Both the position numbers and the translations under genes were made by a program. Source: Paraglomus occultum (lineage: Eukaryota > Glomeromycota > Glomeromycetes > Paraglomerales > Paraglomeraceae). From it: 40,233 nt of DNA. The stretch lies in assembly GCA_910592205.1 (NCBI GenBank), contig CAJVPJ010000144.1, positions 1-40,233 of the forward strand, given 5' to 3'. The notes under the pieces were generated by a model. It saw only the letters and a program-made list of their open reading frames with translations. It did not search any database and had not been told where the DNA came from. Shown here in pieces: positions 1 through 11,621 of this stretch; the stretch's first letter is position 1; every line of letters starts with the position of its first letter.

Positions 1-132
1 ATTCGAGCAAATATGTCAGGGTTAAGTCATGTGAAAAGTAATTTAGTTGATGCCCTCCAAATGCCAACCTATTTTCCAAATTTAATTGGGGCATCAAAGC
101 TGTTGAGAAGCATTTTGCGTAAAGAAAAATAG
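1..132 (+). CDS. C-terminal end of an unrecognised protein (cut by window edge)
   Basis: The frame is open from base 1 for 43 codons to a TAG at 130-132. The peptide has balanced composition and ends in a basic tail (LLRSILRKEK). No stop interrupts it although the surrounding DNA is AT-rich, so it looks like the last exon of a gene that starts outside the window. I recognise no family. It could be a chance open frame; the upstream sequence would decide. Confidence 0.4.
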   Translation: MRANMSGLSHVKSNLVDALQMPTYFPNLIGASKLLRSILRKEK

Positions 133-1242
133 AGACTGTATCTTTGTATGTCAATTTGGAATCTATGCGATTCTAAATGGACATATGCCGATTCCCAAAT
201 TGACATATTATTATGTCAGGTTGAAATTACGTCAATCCTAAATTGACATGTGTCAAGTTGGGATTTATGTCAATATAGAATAATATGTAGATTAGATAAA
301 CGATATTATTAAGCAATGTCAACTGGTATAGCTAATGTTATAAATTAGAGGCATTTATTCTTACAAACAAGTTCGTTATTATTAGTGTCTTTTATAAGAG
401 TCGCTTGATCGAAACTTTTAAATGAGACTTGAAGTATAATTCCGATAGTAGATTCAATAATTGTATTGAGAGCAGTATAGTAATAGTTAAGATTGCATGA
501 ATTTCATGCATATCATTATCACACGATGAAAATACGATCTTATTGGTTGAATTGTTGGATAAAAATCTATCATCGTACAATGATCTATGATTTGTTCATA
601 TCGTGCGATGATTTGCATTCATTAAATTAAATTACTATATACGGTTAGCTGTAAACGTTCGTATGTATTAGTATATGATGATCGAGACAAAATTTACGCT
701 AAATTCAGACAAATTCATATTTCGATAGTTGAAGAAATTGGCCTCTACCAACATCAAGCAAATTATCGTATGAATAGATTGTCATACTGAATTATATAGA
801 TGCAATCAGCCATTTTAACTATTGAACTAAACAATTCAACAATTCGCGTTTTTTGTACCATTAATTTTTGTTTTATATATCTTCAATTCAATAGTTGTCT
901 GCCTGTTACTATCTCATTTTTTTTGTTCTCTGCATCAGTGAATGACATTTTCATCATACTTGTCGTTTATTGTGTATGGATCTGTGGCAATCCCATGGAG
1001 GGTATTATCCCGCCAAGGAAGGTATCATCTCACATGAGAGAAAGTGCAAAACAGCTTTGGATTCATACCTTCTACTTCTGGGTTTATACTTTGTTGTAGT
1101 CGTGCTATGAGTGAAATTAAGGATCCCAAGATCATCCCATTCAGTGCAAATATTATGAAGAATACAACAGACATAGTAATAATATAAATATAAATAATAG
1201 ATAGCATTTACTACATTATAAGGCTGTAACCTCCATATTATA
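133..1242. other. Intergenic AT-rich DNA
   Basis: Apart from the inverted repeat and TGTCA-type motifs near its left end, I see no gene, RNA or transposon. The short open frames (for example 800-1099) are hydrophobic, low-complexity translations of AT-rich DNA without splice-linked partners. Confidence 0.5.
147..207. repeat. Inverted repeat with 17-18 base arms
   Basis: The left arm at 147-163 (TATGTCAATTTGGAATC) is the reverse complement of 190-207 (GATTCCCAAATTGACATA), apart from one extra C/G pair. A 26-base spacer lies between them. Related TGTCAA / TTGACA words recur up to about 270. It starts only 15 bases after the stop of the preceding ORF, so it may form a hairpin in that gene's 3' region. 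Confidence 0.7.
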
Positions 1243-2503
1243 CAGGGGGGGGGGGGACAAAAGTATTGCACACTTTTATATTTAAGATTTTGAAAAGGTT
1301 TTATTAAACTCAAAAGAAAATTTTTATTTACTTAAAGTAGCATCAATATTTAGTATTTTCTCCATTTGCAGCAATCACAGCTTGAATTCGATTGGGCATA
1401 GATAATATTAAATCACGATATACGTTTTGCGGAAGCGCATTTCACACTTTTTTTACCGCCTTCTCAAGTTCACGAATGTTTAAAGGCCGAGGTTTGCGTT
1501 TTCGCTGCGCTACCTCAACTACAGCCTAAAGGTTCTCAATTGGGTTGATATCAGGACTTTGAGGAGACCACTTAAGCACCTCTACGTTTTGGGAAAGGAG
1601 AAAGTTTTGTGCAATCTTTGCAATGTGTACAGGAGCATTGTCTTCCTGGAAATAAATTTTCTTTTGTTTTGGCGGGCAAATGTTTTGAGTGTGGCAATGG
1701 CGTATTCTTCAAGTATACCTTTATATACTTCACCAGTTATCGAACCTCGAATATTGATAGGACCCAGTTTTAAATAAGAAAAACATGCCCAACATTTTTG
1801 GGGTGAATGCTTCACTGTTGATGCGATACAAATTTCATCATATTTTTCTCCACCCAGACTTTTGAAACTGAGAGAAAGTAGATTCATCCGACCATATGAC
1901 TTTCTTCCAGTCTGCAACAGTCCAATCCCTTTTTCCATTGCTCACTCGAATCAAATTTTTCGATTTTTTTCTGAAATGAGAGGCTTTTTTAACGGAATGC
2001 AAGAACGCAAGTTTTTTCATAAAGTGCACGTTGGACTGTTTTTATAGAAATTTGTCGGTTTTTAGATTTAGAAAATTTTTAGTAATTTCTCAGATTCTGT
2101 CGTCGTGACTTTTTGTTCGCTGTAACAGCAGTTTTTAATTTTGCCGATCCTATTGATTCAGAATGCGCGGCCGACCTGATCGTAAAAAACCGTAGAATTG
2201 TCGTGCGATGACATCCTACCACTTTTGCAAATTGCTGCATCATCGTGACCGAGTTTTTTGGCTGCAACTATAGCACCTTTTTGAGGATCAGTAAGTTCTT
2301 TGGCAAGACCCATATGCGCCGACGTAAAAATTAGGGGTTTTGGTTAAGTTATTTTGGAGTCATCACGACACGTTTTATTAAATCAAAATAAAAATCCCAT
2401 TTATATTTAGGCAAATGGTGCAGTAAATGGTACAAAAGTTAAATTTTTTATTACATATAAAAAATCTGTCGAACCAGGTAAATTGCTTCCCCCCCCCCCC
2501 TTG
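1243..2503 (-). mobile_element. Tc1-type DNA transposon, non-autonomous by mutation
   Basis: The element is bounded by TA dinucleotides (1241-1242 and 2504-2505), the target duplication typical of Tc1/mariner. Its ends begin CAGGGG and, on the other strand, CAAGGGG, each followed by a run of 12 Gs (1245-1256; C run 2489-2500). Beyond these runs the two ends share little, so the terminal inverted repeats are short or have decayed. The length of 1261 bases fits a Tc1 element. Inside is one broken transposase reading frame on the minus strand. Confidence 0.85.
1343..2313 (-). pseudogene. Tc1-family (DD34E) transposase pseudogene
   Basis: Reading begins at the ATG at 2313 (MGLAKELTDPQKG) with the helix-turn-helix region, and passes WKKVIWSDES (first catalytic Asp), FQEDNAPVHIAK (second Asp) and SPDINPIENL (Glu 34 residues after the second Asp), ending in NTKY at 1343. 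The three DD34E residues remain. The frame shifts at least twice in the N-terminal half, and two conserved Trp codons are now stops (TAG after ENL, TGA after KAVKKV). The family inserts the element by cut and paste at TA; this copy cannot make an active enzyme. Confidence 0.85.
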
Positions 2504-2924
2504 TATGTCATCTCCTTTGAGTTTGCTAATGCTCTTTTGACAGCCATTCAAACAGATAAACATACTCTATTATTTATGTATTGTCTTTTTTTTTTGTCTA
2601 ATTTCTGACTTTTGCGTTTACGTGATTGTCGCATTCTGCTTAAGCCTTGGTTTGAATGTCTCTTAAAAGGTACCAACAATCAATGCATGAGTGGTGTGAA
2701 GAACGGAAGCCGACGATGACGTATTCCTCTCTGAAATTGGAGCGACGGTCACAGTTAATTGTAATATAAGACAAGTACCGAAGGTTGGCAAGCAGAATGT
2801 AGTATGTCGCGCGAGCAGCAGCGAACTCGATCGTAAGGACTCTTGTTTTTCGCTCCTTGGAGCCCGGTTGGCCTTCATCACCGAAACCAACTTTTTCTAT
2901 AAGTTTTCATGTATTATATATGAC
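2504..2924. other. Intergenic DNA, no gene recognised
   Basis: This stretch lies between the Tc1 element and a mariner scrap. A minus-strand open frame at 2663-2890 has no recognisable family features. It may be the decayed middle of the mariner copy that starts at about 3125, but I see no catalytic motif in it. Confidence 0.4.
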
Positions 2925-3125
2925 GGTCTTCATTATACGATCTTCAACCTTTCCAATTGTTGCTGGAGTGACAGCCTCGTGAGGACGTCCTGAACGAGCT
3001 TCATCTTAACACTTTGTTTCCCAAGTCCAAATGCTTCAATCCAGCGATGAAATTGTTCTCGATAGTCATTTTTCCACCCAACAAAATATAGTAGCGTTGG
3101 TTTTCGCGAGTAGAATGCTCCATTT
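2925..3125 (-). pseudogene. Mariner transposase N-terminal fragment
   Basis: On the minus strand this encodes, across frame breaks, HRWIEAFGLGKQSVK followed by ARSGRPHEAVTPATIGKVED. That is the linker of mariner transposases between the helix-turn-helix and the catalytic domain (R-W-x2-F ... RSGRP). The same segment occurs as ARSGRLREAVTSEKIAKIED in the mariner at the right edge of the window, so both come from one lineage. Catalytic motifs and inverted repeats are not visible here. Confidence 0.65.
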
Positions 3126-4685
3126 GTTTTGGGTTAGGCAACTTTGAATGGGAATTTCTCCAAAGCGATTTGCAATGTCAGATGTAGTACATTCAGAAAA
3201 TAAAAACTTTATTTGGATAAGTGGTCGCAAATTGAGTGGATTTAGATCGTCCTACTTCGAGTTTCGCTTTATTGTCGAGTTGGTAACAAGCGTTATAATG
3301 CAGCGAGGGACCGAGAGTAAGTCCAATTAATAATCCGCAAGAGAATGTGAGCTCTTCGTAGATTTGTCTTAATGTAATGTAGATGTGATGATTATTTAAC
3401 ATTTGTAATTTGATCGATTGCAATTTAGTTTTAAGTGAACTGGGGTTAGTTTTATAACAAATCTTCGAGTCTGTCAAGCGTGCATTAAACAATACAATTT
3501 TTTTACGCGACGTAAACACACCTCACGCGTTTGTTTTCTTTCCAATTTGGGAGATGTAAAATGAGTAAATTTGAGCGTTGTTTACAACCATAAATATTTA
3601 CACTGTATGTCGTGACCATATGATCAAAATCAAGCAGTCTGTCTCCTCCTAAAGTTTTACTCACAAGCCGTATAGTTAGCGTACAAGTAAAAAACATCAA
3701 AGACAATTTTTTATAATATTTGAGTAAGATAATTGCTTGCAGCCTTTGAAGATACTAATTTGCAATTTAATATCCAGCCTGGTAAATTTAGTAAAATATT
3801 TCAGGAAAAGGCTACCACAAAAAGTCTTTCGTCTGAACATGATCTTGACGCATTAGACGAAAAGAGGAGAAGGAAAATACTTTGGTAATTTTCTCAGAAA
3901 ATTAATTTATTCAACTCAAGAAATCGGGTCTTCATTGTCAATTTAAGAAACCGATAAATTCTTTTGACCCCCTGTCATACTTGCAACCTCAATAAAGGTC
4001 TGGCCAATAATAACCGATTGCTAAATTTTTAATTTATTTGTTTAGTTCAGCATCAAGGGCACGATATAATTATAGCATCAATTGAATGATGGTGTCAAAT
4101 CCTTTGCAGCAGAATATTTTATTATTATGCCAAAATGGTTTACCATATTCTAATTCACATGATTTTGAATAAAAAAAATAAAATTTATTAAGCGAATAAA
4201 GAATAGTAAGTTATCACCACGGTACAACTATCTGAGAGAGATTTTTGGATGACAAATGTTTAGTCATGATGATTAAAAAAATTCTCATTTGCTGCCATAT
4301 TTGTTGGGAAGATCATTATTAGTCCCAAGTTTTTAATTCGCTCGCAAGCCACCGATTCCCAAAATAGATTAAGAAATAAAGCTTCGATACAGTAGTAGTA
4401 ACGAATGACAATCGAATGCACTTGGTCAGTAACAGGGACCCGATAAAGGCTTAAAATCGAACATAATTATGAAGTAACATATATTTTGAAGCATGAAAGA
4501 TGAAAGAACCAATATATGAAAATAGTCAAGCTGAATTGAAGACAAAAAAATCATTCGCCCCAGAAAAGGAAAGAAGGAGCTTTCCAATAGGAACAGAAAA
4601 CTTTTCAGATGTAAAATTTGGAATAAAAAGTCAGAACTAAACATCTATCTTTAATATAGTAAGGCCATTACACCGCCATTTTTCT
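3126..4685. other. Intergenic AT-rich DNA downstream of CDC42
   Basis: No confident gene. One exon-like block on the plus strand (3805-3884, preceded by TTTCAG and followed by GTAATT) encodes a 26-residue charged peptide ending DEKRRRKIL, but I find no partner exons. The part nearest 4686 should hold the CDC42 3' untranslated region. Confidence 0.4.
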
Positions 4686-6248
4686 CTACAATACTAAACA
4701 TCGGCGCTTCTGCTTAATCACCGGAGGATCCAGAGCAGCAACAATGGCTTCATCAAACACATTCTTCAAACCTTTCTGTGTCAGAGCGGAGCACTCGACG
4801 TACTTTACTGCACCCAATTCTTTTGCTAATCTTTCTCCTTGTTCGGGAGTGACTGGTCTCATTTTTTGTCTTTGGAGTTTCTCGACTACTGTTGGATCAT
4901 CCCGTAAATCTATCTGCGTACCGACAATGAGACAGGGAACGCCGGGACAATGGTGATGAACTTCTGGAAACCATTTCTCTTTGACGTTTTCAAAGGACGC
5001 AGGGGATGTTACGGAGAAACAGACAAGAAAGACGTCTGTCTGAGGGTAAGAAAGCGGGCGAAGTCGGTCGTAATCCTCTTGACCTGTATATCAGATAGGG
5101 GTTGGGTGAATAGAAATGGGTGAGTGTTACTTGCAGGGTGACCATGGAACAGAATTTTAAGGTATCGCTGAAAATGTGATTTTACTGATCGGGAATGATT
5201 GCAACAAATATCCGTTATCAACAACATTGATATATCGCCAATCTCGTTAATTGCTCGACTTACCAGCTGTGTCAAATAAACCTAATGTATAAGGTTCCTC
5301 ACCAATCATCACTGTGACGGCATAGTTATCAAAAACCTAATAAAATTGGGCAAATAGTCCTTCATTAACGGAGGCATCTCTCATACCAACAACTTCACAT
5401 TCTAGTTCGAAATCAACTAATGATTTAGAAGACAAGAAACAAGTTAAGACTAGCAGTCGTAGTTATAGCCCCAAGCAAGTAATAGACACGTAACTTGTGT
5501 AGCTTAACTAGATGAAGTAACTTATTCGTTGTCCCTAACAAATCAAAAGACCACTGATGGCTATTTCATCTATTCACAATGCCCTTGAATCGTAATTCCG
5601 TGTCACGCATCTTTTCTCTCTCATCTCTATCAACTATTTTACTACATAAATACGCAATCCAACACACTCCTTGTCCAATGCTTTCTGAAGAAAGCAACTT
5701 TTCAACATGAAATAGTATACTTCATGTTCATATATGGTATTATATGTGAACATACTAACCGTTGGAACATACTCCGAAGGAAATTTATTAGTTGTGTACG
5801 AAATAAGAAGACACGTCTGTTGAAGAAAGTTGGGAGATTAAGAGCATGTTAATTCTTATAGTCATGATATTTACAAAGACATGCGCAGTATTTAATCGTC
5901 ATAAACTACGCTATGATATCTTAATTGCTCAAGATTGCAGGTAGCTTGTATTGATAATAAATAAGCAAAACCCCGGATATCCATGATACTTGTCTCCAAA
6001 TAACGCTCGTTCGCACTTTTCAAAGGCTAATATTATGTCATATCAAACTATTGCTCGATACACCAAACATGCTCCGCCCCTTTTCATGGATCAACTTTCC
6101 CCGCTAAAACACTCGATACGCTTGGTCGCCCGCCCCATGTTTGATAGAAAACTATTCTCTCATCTTCCCGTCTCCTCCCTGCGAGTGTAGGTTCTCTTAC
6201 CTTTCCGACAGCACCATCACCTACTACAACACACTTGATTGTTTGCAT
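4686..6248 (-). CDS. CDC42: Rho-family small GTPase Cdc42
   Basis: Four exons: 6248-6201, 5816-5760, 5336-5264 and 5083-4686, together 576 bases and 191 residues, the usual Cdc42 length. Visible motifs are the P-loop GDGAVGKT (residues 10-17), the switch I region ending [29 protein letters not shown] (switch II), TQIDL for guanine specificity and ECSAL. The C-terminus is KQKRRCLVL, a basic stretch plus a CAAX box ending in Leu, which predicts geranylgeranylation and plasma-membrane anchoring. All three introns are GT-AG and continue the frame exactly. Cdc42 cycles between GDP and GTP forms and sets polarity and hyphal tip growth through PAK kinases, formins and the exocyst. The start is the only in-frame ATG before the P-loop. 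Confidence 0.97.
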
Positions 6249-8246
6249 GATTAATTAGTCCACTTATTCCTTATAAACTATAATACTATTACTCGGGTAG
6301 CAACGGAAGTCTAGAATGGTATGAATAAGGTAAGTATATGATGAATAGTATTATTCGTTGAGAATGGGTGGTGTGGCTACTGATGAGAGTGTTAAGTGAG
6401 ACGGCGGTGGTAGTAGGAGACGAGTGAGATGGAAAGAGTTTCTTATGAAGAATTATAAAAAGAGAAATAGTGCAAAAAGAGCCCTTAGGAGCCACATGTA
6501 TATGAAGTCGGGAGGTCAAACGAGAGAAGAAATCTACTGATTAGGGAAGTGTCACAGTATGACTGTCCACCATACCTGGGAGTGTGGAATTTGATGGCTA
6601 TAGGAATTGAGATTATTTTAGGCTTTTCTTACTACAGGGTTGATATATTGTAGTTGTTATTATTGTCTTGTTTCCAGATTGATGTTGTCATGCGTGTTTG
6701 TCGTCGTCGTTTATCGACTTTGTATTATTGTTGCGCCCTTGTCGACATTGTAATATCCGTCTTGGCAAGGGGATTGGCGAATCTTGGTAGTAGTTTAATG
6801 AATTTCTTGGGGGAAGTTGAATAAAAGGCAACGTACGAATAAAGTAATATTATCCACAACAATATAAACAACTTATTAATTCATCATTATTTATGTTATG
6901 CCGTATTACATCGATTGCAACCGTGTCGCCTGAGCTGATCTGACACTGTCTAAATACAGAAATTAGCAGTCAAAAGAATACGTCATTTTATCACAGATAT
7001 GATCAAAAACCAACCAAAACGCTGCAGATACGACTACGCCGTCATTGACATTCACAAGCTCACATTCACAAGCTGACATGGTCTTCATCCCTTATCTCAT
7101 CAATCATATCTACAGGCCGAGTATGCAAGCGTTTAGTCTAATACTCTAAGGTTATGCGTCTTTTCCTTTCATCCTCCGAATTTACTAATTTTGGTGATGC
7201 TAGTTGACAATGCAAGCAGACGTTAAAGAGCTGCGACTCAGGTCCAAACTGTTTGTGGCACCGTTAATATTTCACCGCCCACTCGCCATGCCACGTGTGT
7301 TGATCCGGTGACAGCAAAATTAGACTATGCTGCGTCATTGCATTTACACGAACAGGTTATGCTGAGAGTCGCAGGCTTCTCTTGGCACAAATTTAACTGA
7401 TCACCATTTGAGCTCGACTTTGTTATGAGTGAACGCGCCTTGAATTGTTATTGGCTAGATTGAGGGAAACTTGAATACCCGAGGGTCAACTTTGAGACTG
7501 TGCGATGCACGATTTGCAACTCGTTTCATCACAAGCGATTGGTAGTGCCAATTTTTTTTTTTCAAAAAGTTTTTGCCGCTTGACTCTATTTCGAAAAGGT
7601 TGCATAATAATAATAATTTTAAAACTGACTGAACTATGATACTCCTCTCATGAGATGCCAACCTTAATCCTGCTACACTCCTTTTTAATCAAGTACTTTA
7701 TAAACGAAAAGTGACATGGACAAAACTAGGCGTAGAATAGATGAGACAATAACTTGTCCTCGCTTATAACTTTAGACGTGTGATGAGATGCAGTGCTGTC
7801 AGTTACTTTTTCTTAACTCGTTTTTTTAATAGGGGGTTTATTAAACATCCTGTAGATGGTTTTTTCAAACTTGCTCGTAAAAGCCTTTTGAATTAAGGTT
7901 GTCTTCCAAGTTGTCTCTACCTTTGTTGAAAGTTTTAATTAGCTGTCAAACTGTGGTGCTTTATATCTACAGGATTTTATAAGTTTGTATTAATTTTACT
8001 AACATCTGTCACTTGTCATTTTAGCAAATATGGAAATTAAAATTCAAGCTAGTGGTTTAGGATGAACGAACTTTGAACAAAATATCTTAACAATTATATA
8101 TTTAAAACAAACCAAATTTGGTTTATTTTGAAGACCAAAACTCGGGCTTTTGTTTACGTATTATAGCGTATTAGCCCGTAAAATAAGAGGCATACGGCAA
8201 GAACTTTTGAATTACTCGCGTAATCTGCATAATTTCGAGAAATCCT
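6249..8246. other. Long intergenic region upstream of CDC42
   Basis: This is about 2 kb between the CDC42 start and a weak ORF. The first few hundred bases should contain the CDC42 promoter and 5' leader. I see no conserved protein, RNA gene or transposon end; the open frames at 6289-6519 and 7455-7661 lack recognisable features. Confidence 0.45.
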
Positions 8247-8573
8247 TTACAATTTCCGGCAACTTTTTGTGAATTGCAAATTTGGTTTATTACCACGAAT
8301 GCGCGACATTGTCCCATTCGTCCCACAGATAATTGCAACCATATCTTCTGGCAAAGAAATCTTAGCAATAAAATGTTCTCTTATTAATACGCGCTTTTTT
8401 AAAAGGGGTGACTTTGTTATCTCCTCATCCACAGTCTTCAGCTGGGTGTTGATAATATTTTTGCCTTGGATCTGAAATGCCTCATGTAACTCGGCAAACT
8501 TGTCTTTTGAACAACAACAATTGCATTCTATGTTAAAAAGTGTTTGCTCATCTTCAGAAGAATTATTTTTCAT
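8247..8573 (-). CDS. Hypothetical 108-residue ORF
   Basis: A minus-strand frame opens at ATG 8573 and is acidic at first, with a Cys-rich patch (NIECNCCCSKDKF) and then a mixed helical segment. It is longer than most chance frames in this AT-rich DNA and its composition is protein-like. I recognise no domain, signal peptide or transposon motif, and no splice-linked exon is obvious. It could be a small gene, a decayed transposon piece or chance. Confidence 0.3.
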   Translation of the reverse strand: MKNNSSEDEQTLFNIECNCCCSKDKFAELHEAFQIQGKNIINTQLKTVDEEITKSPLLKKRVLIREHFIAKISLPEDMVAIICGTNGTMSRIRGNKPNLQFTKSCRKL

Positions 8574-10129
8574 GTCGTTACGGGTAATTATATATAAATT
8601 TTAAAATTTGTGTTCTCTGTTTCAATATTTCCTACCAATGGTTTCAACTAAATCGTATATCATATTGGGTTTTTATTACTATCGTTTTTTAGTGTTTTAG
8701 TTAGCCGCATCAGTAGACCTTCTATTACTTCTTCCAATAACTGATTTCATCTCGCATACCGTCTGACATAAACAAAAACTAAAATAATTCCCGTTTCCGC
8801 ATTCATCTCCGCCAAATTAATGGTACTGGATTATCATCTTTATCCAAGTAACCCAAGTTGGCTGCCGATTATTTGCGGTGCCTATTTGGTTTCCAAAAAA
8901 GTTTATTTTTTTAATTGCTCTTAGATAAAGTGGCTAACCATCTCATGAATCATAAAATAATTTGACTAAACCTCGGTTATTGCCTCAGTTAAAATTTTGG
9001 TATAATCATTACTTAGAATACTATTATCTGAAACATCTTCAAAAATCTGCGATCGGACTGTTATTCCTGTGTAAAAAACCAATGATGCAAAAAAGCTGTG
9101 CTCGTACGGTTATGGGTGAGTGCAATGCGTGCTATGCGCCAGGAACTCACTATCCTTGCTAATGCTCAACATCCACCAGCCTGTATAATCCGACCATACG
9201 AGGCCTTATTTGCGTTTACAGGTCTGGAACCTCACGTACTATACTGGCAGAGGTTAACGATTACCGGGGAATAATTTACATTTCAATCAATTATTTATTT
9301 CAATTGTGAGAAAACTCGAGCTTGACTCTATCTAAATTAGCTGATGCAGTATTCTACTATCTATAAATAGCACGAATCTTGGCCGAATATACTTGTAGGA
9401 CGCGTTTTCAACGTTAGACTTACAGAATGCAACCGTTTGCGAATATATTTTGTAACGTATTCGTTAAATGTAGCATCATCTCTGATGCTATATTCTCAAG
9501 AGCGCCGTTCCGTAACAAAAATAATAAATTATGCATATGCTCTTGGGACTCGATATTTCATAATCGTTCATCGTTTATAATTCCTTAAACACAAATAGCT
9601 TTCCGAAATAAGTCTCCATCGTTTTTTGACTCTATTGATGTATTCGGTTCCGTGTTTTTTTAAGAGTACATGCATAATACAAAGGGCTCGCTTTTGTGAG
9701 GATTCTCCCGAAGAGGATTTTAAAAATCTGCGTCAATGCTCTGGCGTCTTCAGTGTTTAAATTTAAAAATACGACTAACTGATTGTGCAGTTTTAGCGAT
9801 GGTGACAATATATGTTGACAGCTTTGAACGCTGAGATCTTCTGACGTTCAATTGTCCGAGTATGATGTATGAATGCGCTGTCTGCAACCTCAAAGTTATT
9901 TTTTCTGGAATCGGAATTCAATGATTCTAATTAATGTCTACAATTATTTACACGGTCCCGCTTCAATTGAACAGATATGTTCGGTCGTTAGCAAAGGTGA
10001 TGAGTCAATCATCATCTATACACACTTTAATAGCACTATCCGTGACCCGTATACATTTAATTATTTATTGATTGATATGACGTACAATTAAATAAGAGCT
10101 CTGACCAAATACACCGACTATCCTCCACT
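8574..10129. other. Intergenic DNA, no gene recognised
   Basis: No coding or RNA feature is supported. One perfect small hairpin is present at 9471-9490 (TAGCATCA, loop TCTC, TGATGCTA). The last part should contain the metacaspase 3' untranslated region. Confidence 0.45.
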
Positions 10130-11621
10130 TTAGAATGTAAACAATGCATCCATGTCGATTTCGTGGGAAGCGCTGAGCTGAGGCTTTTGCAGGTACTTCT
10201 CAGTAAGAATGTCACGCACAGAATTCAAGAGTTCCTGATATGTGAGCGGGTATTTCTTTTTCACACTAATAAAACGTGTATCATGATTAATATGAGTAGC
10301 ATATCGTGGTAAAAGCTGTATAACGACAAAGACGTACGTTGTGATCAAAGCATATGACATAGCTCCAGTGCTCTTGCCTGCTTCAAATGCATCGGCCGAT
10401 GTTTGCAAATCTTTGCATCTAATCAAAGCTTTCTTAATTAATAACGTCTTTACAAGATTTTTTACATAAAATGCATATAAATAATCAAATTGAAATCATG
10501 CCAACCCGCTCAACATTATAACATCAGCTTTACTCGATTTGTTAGCTTTGTTTCTTTGACTGATAACTTTTCCCTCTCTAGCCTTCTTCGTAAATGAATG
10601 TATGTTATCTTTCGCAACTTTCAGGTCGCCCTGGAGATATGAAATCCCTGCATAGAACAGCGCACTACCACCAGCCTTCAATATGCCTGGTTCCTTGATT
10701 ATTCCCTTTGTTGAATAAGTATATGGAAGATCGAGAGCAGTTCCCGAATGGCACGAGTCAAAGATTACAGTCAGACGGACACCTGTAATATATTGTTAGA
10801 ATCTGATATATGAAAAAAAGGCAATTGATTATTGCATACTTGCCCTCTGGCAATGGCTGTACTAGGATTTTGTTCAATTCCTACAAAGCATGCGCAAATG
10901 AGCAAATTTACATTATTGTACGTAAACTGTATATGCGTTACTAACATCGTCTATAATGTGCCCGGCAGTCGGAAAGTCGAGAGGCATAATGGTTTCGTCA
11001 TAATAATCATCTTCATCACCATCCGTGTCAAGTATTTGGCCACCATGACCACTATAGTGCAAGAAAAGTCTAATGTTGAAATAAACCAAGTCTATCAGTT
11101 TCAATTGTGCTTATAGTCAAGTGGGCCCCTGTCCCGCCCTTCATCAATAACGTAGAGACAATGAATTCCATTCAAACTTTGCTACTCACGAATCACCAGG
11201 CTGCGCGTCCCTGACAAGCCATTTTAATCCTTCGATCATGTTTGCCCTCGTAGGAATCTTTGTCGTATCCAATTGATCGTCAGTCAGAACTCTGATACTC
11301 GATTCTTCATAGTCATGTTGTAACAAAAACGCTTTAATATTTGCTACATCGTTAATACATCCTGAAAAGCAGAGCAATGAAAGATGTTATTGCCAGATAC
11401 CGATTGTCAGTAGTAAAGGGAAAACATGCGCAGAATATTCAGTATCTCTTACCCTTGAGTTCATATGGACTCCCGTAATAATTGATTCCAATCATTAAGG
11501 CTTTCTTCCTTCCCGACGACTGCACAAAACTCTGAGTACTCGTTTTGGTAGTACTTTTTCCATCTACGGTAGTTGTTACAGTAGTTGTAGCTTTATAGTA
11601 CGTAGTCTGGTGTTCGCTCAT
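10130..11621 (-). CDS. Type I metacaspase (Arg/Lys-specific cysteine protease)
   Basis: Seven exons: 11621-11453, 11361-11190, 11069-10946, 10880-10844, 10782-10506, 10418-10338 and 10265-10130; 996 bases, 331 residues. The catalytic pair is His122 in YSGHGG and Cys178 in DSCHSG. The p10 part contains [19 protein letters not shown] and ends [16 protein letters not shown], as in fungal metacaspases. Family members are calcium-dependent proteases in cell death, proteostasis and aggregate clearance. The prodomain is unusual: instead of a long Pro/Gln-rich region there are about 38 residues dominated by Thr and Ser. The 37-base fourth exon ends in CAGAGG followed by GCAAGT, a GC-AG intron; only this choice keeps the frame and gives the expected [15 protein letters not shown]. 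No other fold fits. Confidence 0.95.

Noticed and set aside
800-1099. 99-residue hydrophobic ORF on the plus strand
   Set aside because: AT-rich low-complexity translation with no domain, no splice context and no conservation evidence.
3805-3884. Exon-like 80-base block (TTTCAG before, GTAATT after) encoding a charged peptide ending DEKRRRKIL, reminiscent of a bZIP basic region
   Set aside because: No partner exon, start or leucine zipper could be linked in frame; too short to call a gene.
6289-6519. 76-residue ORF just upstream of the CDC42 start on the same strand
   Set aside because: It is not in phase with CDC42 and reads like pyrimidine-rich leader sequence; more likely 5' untranslated region.
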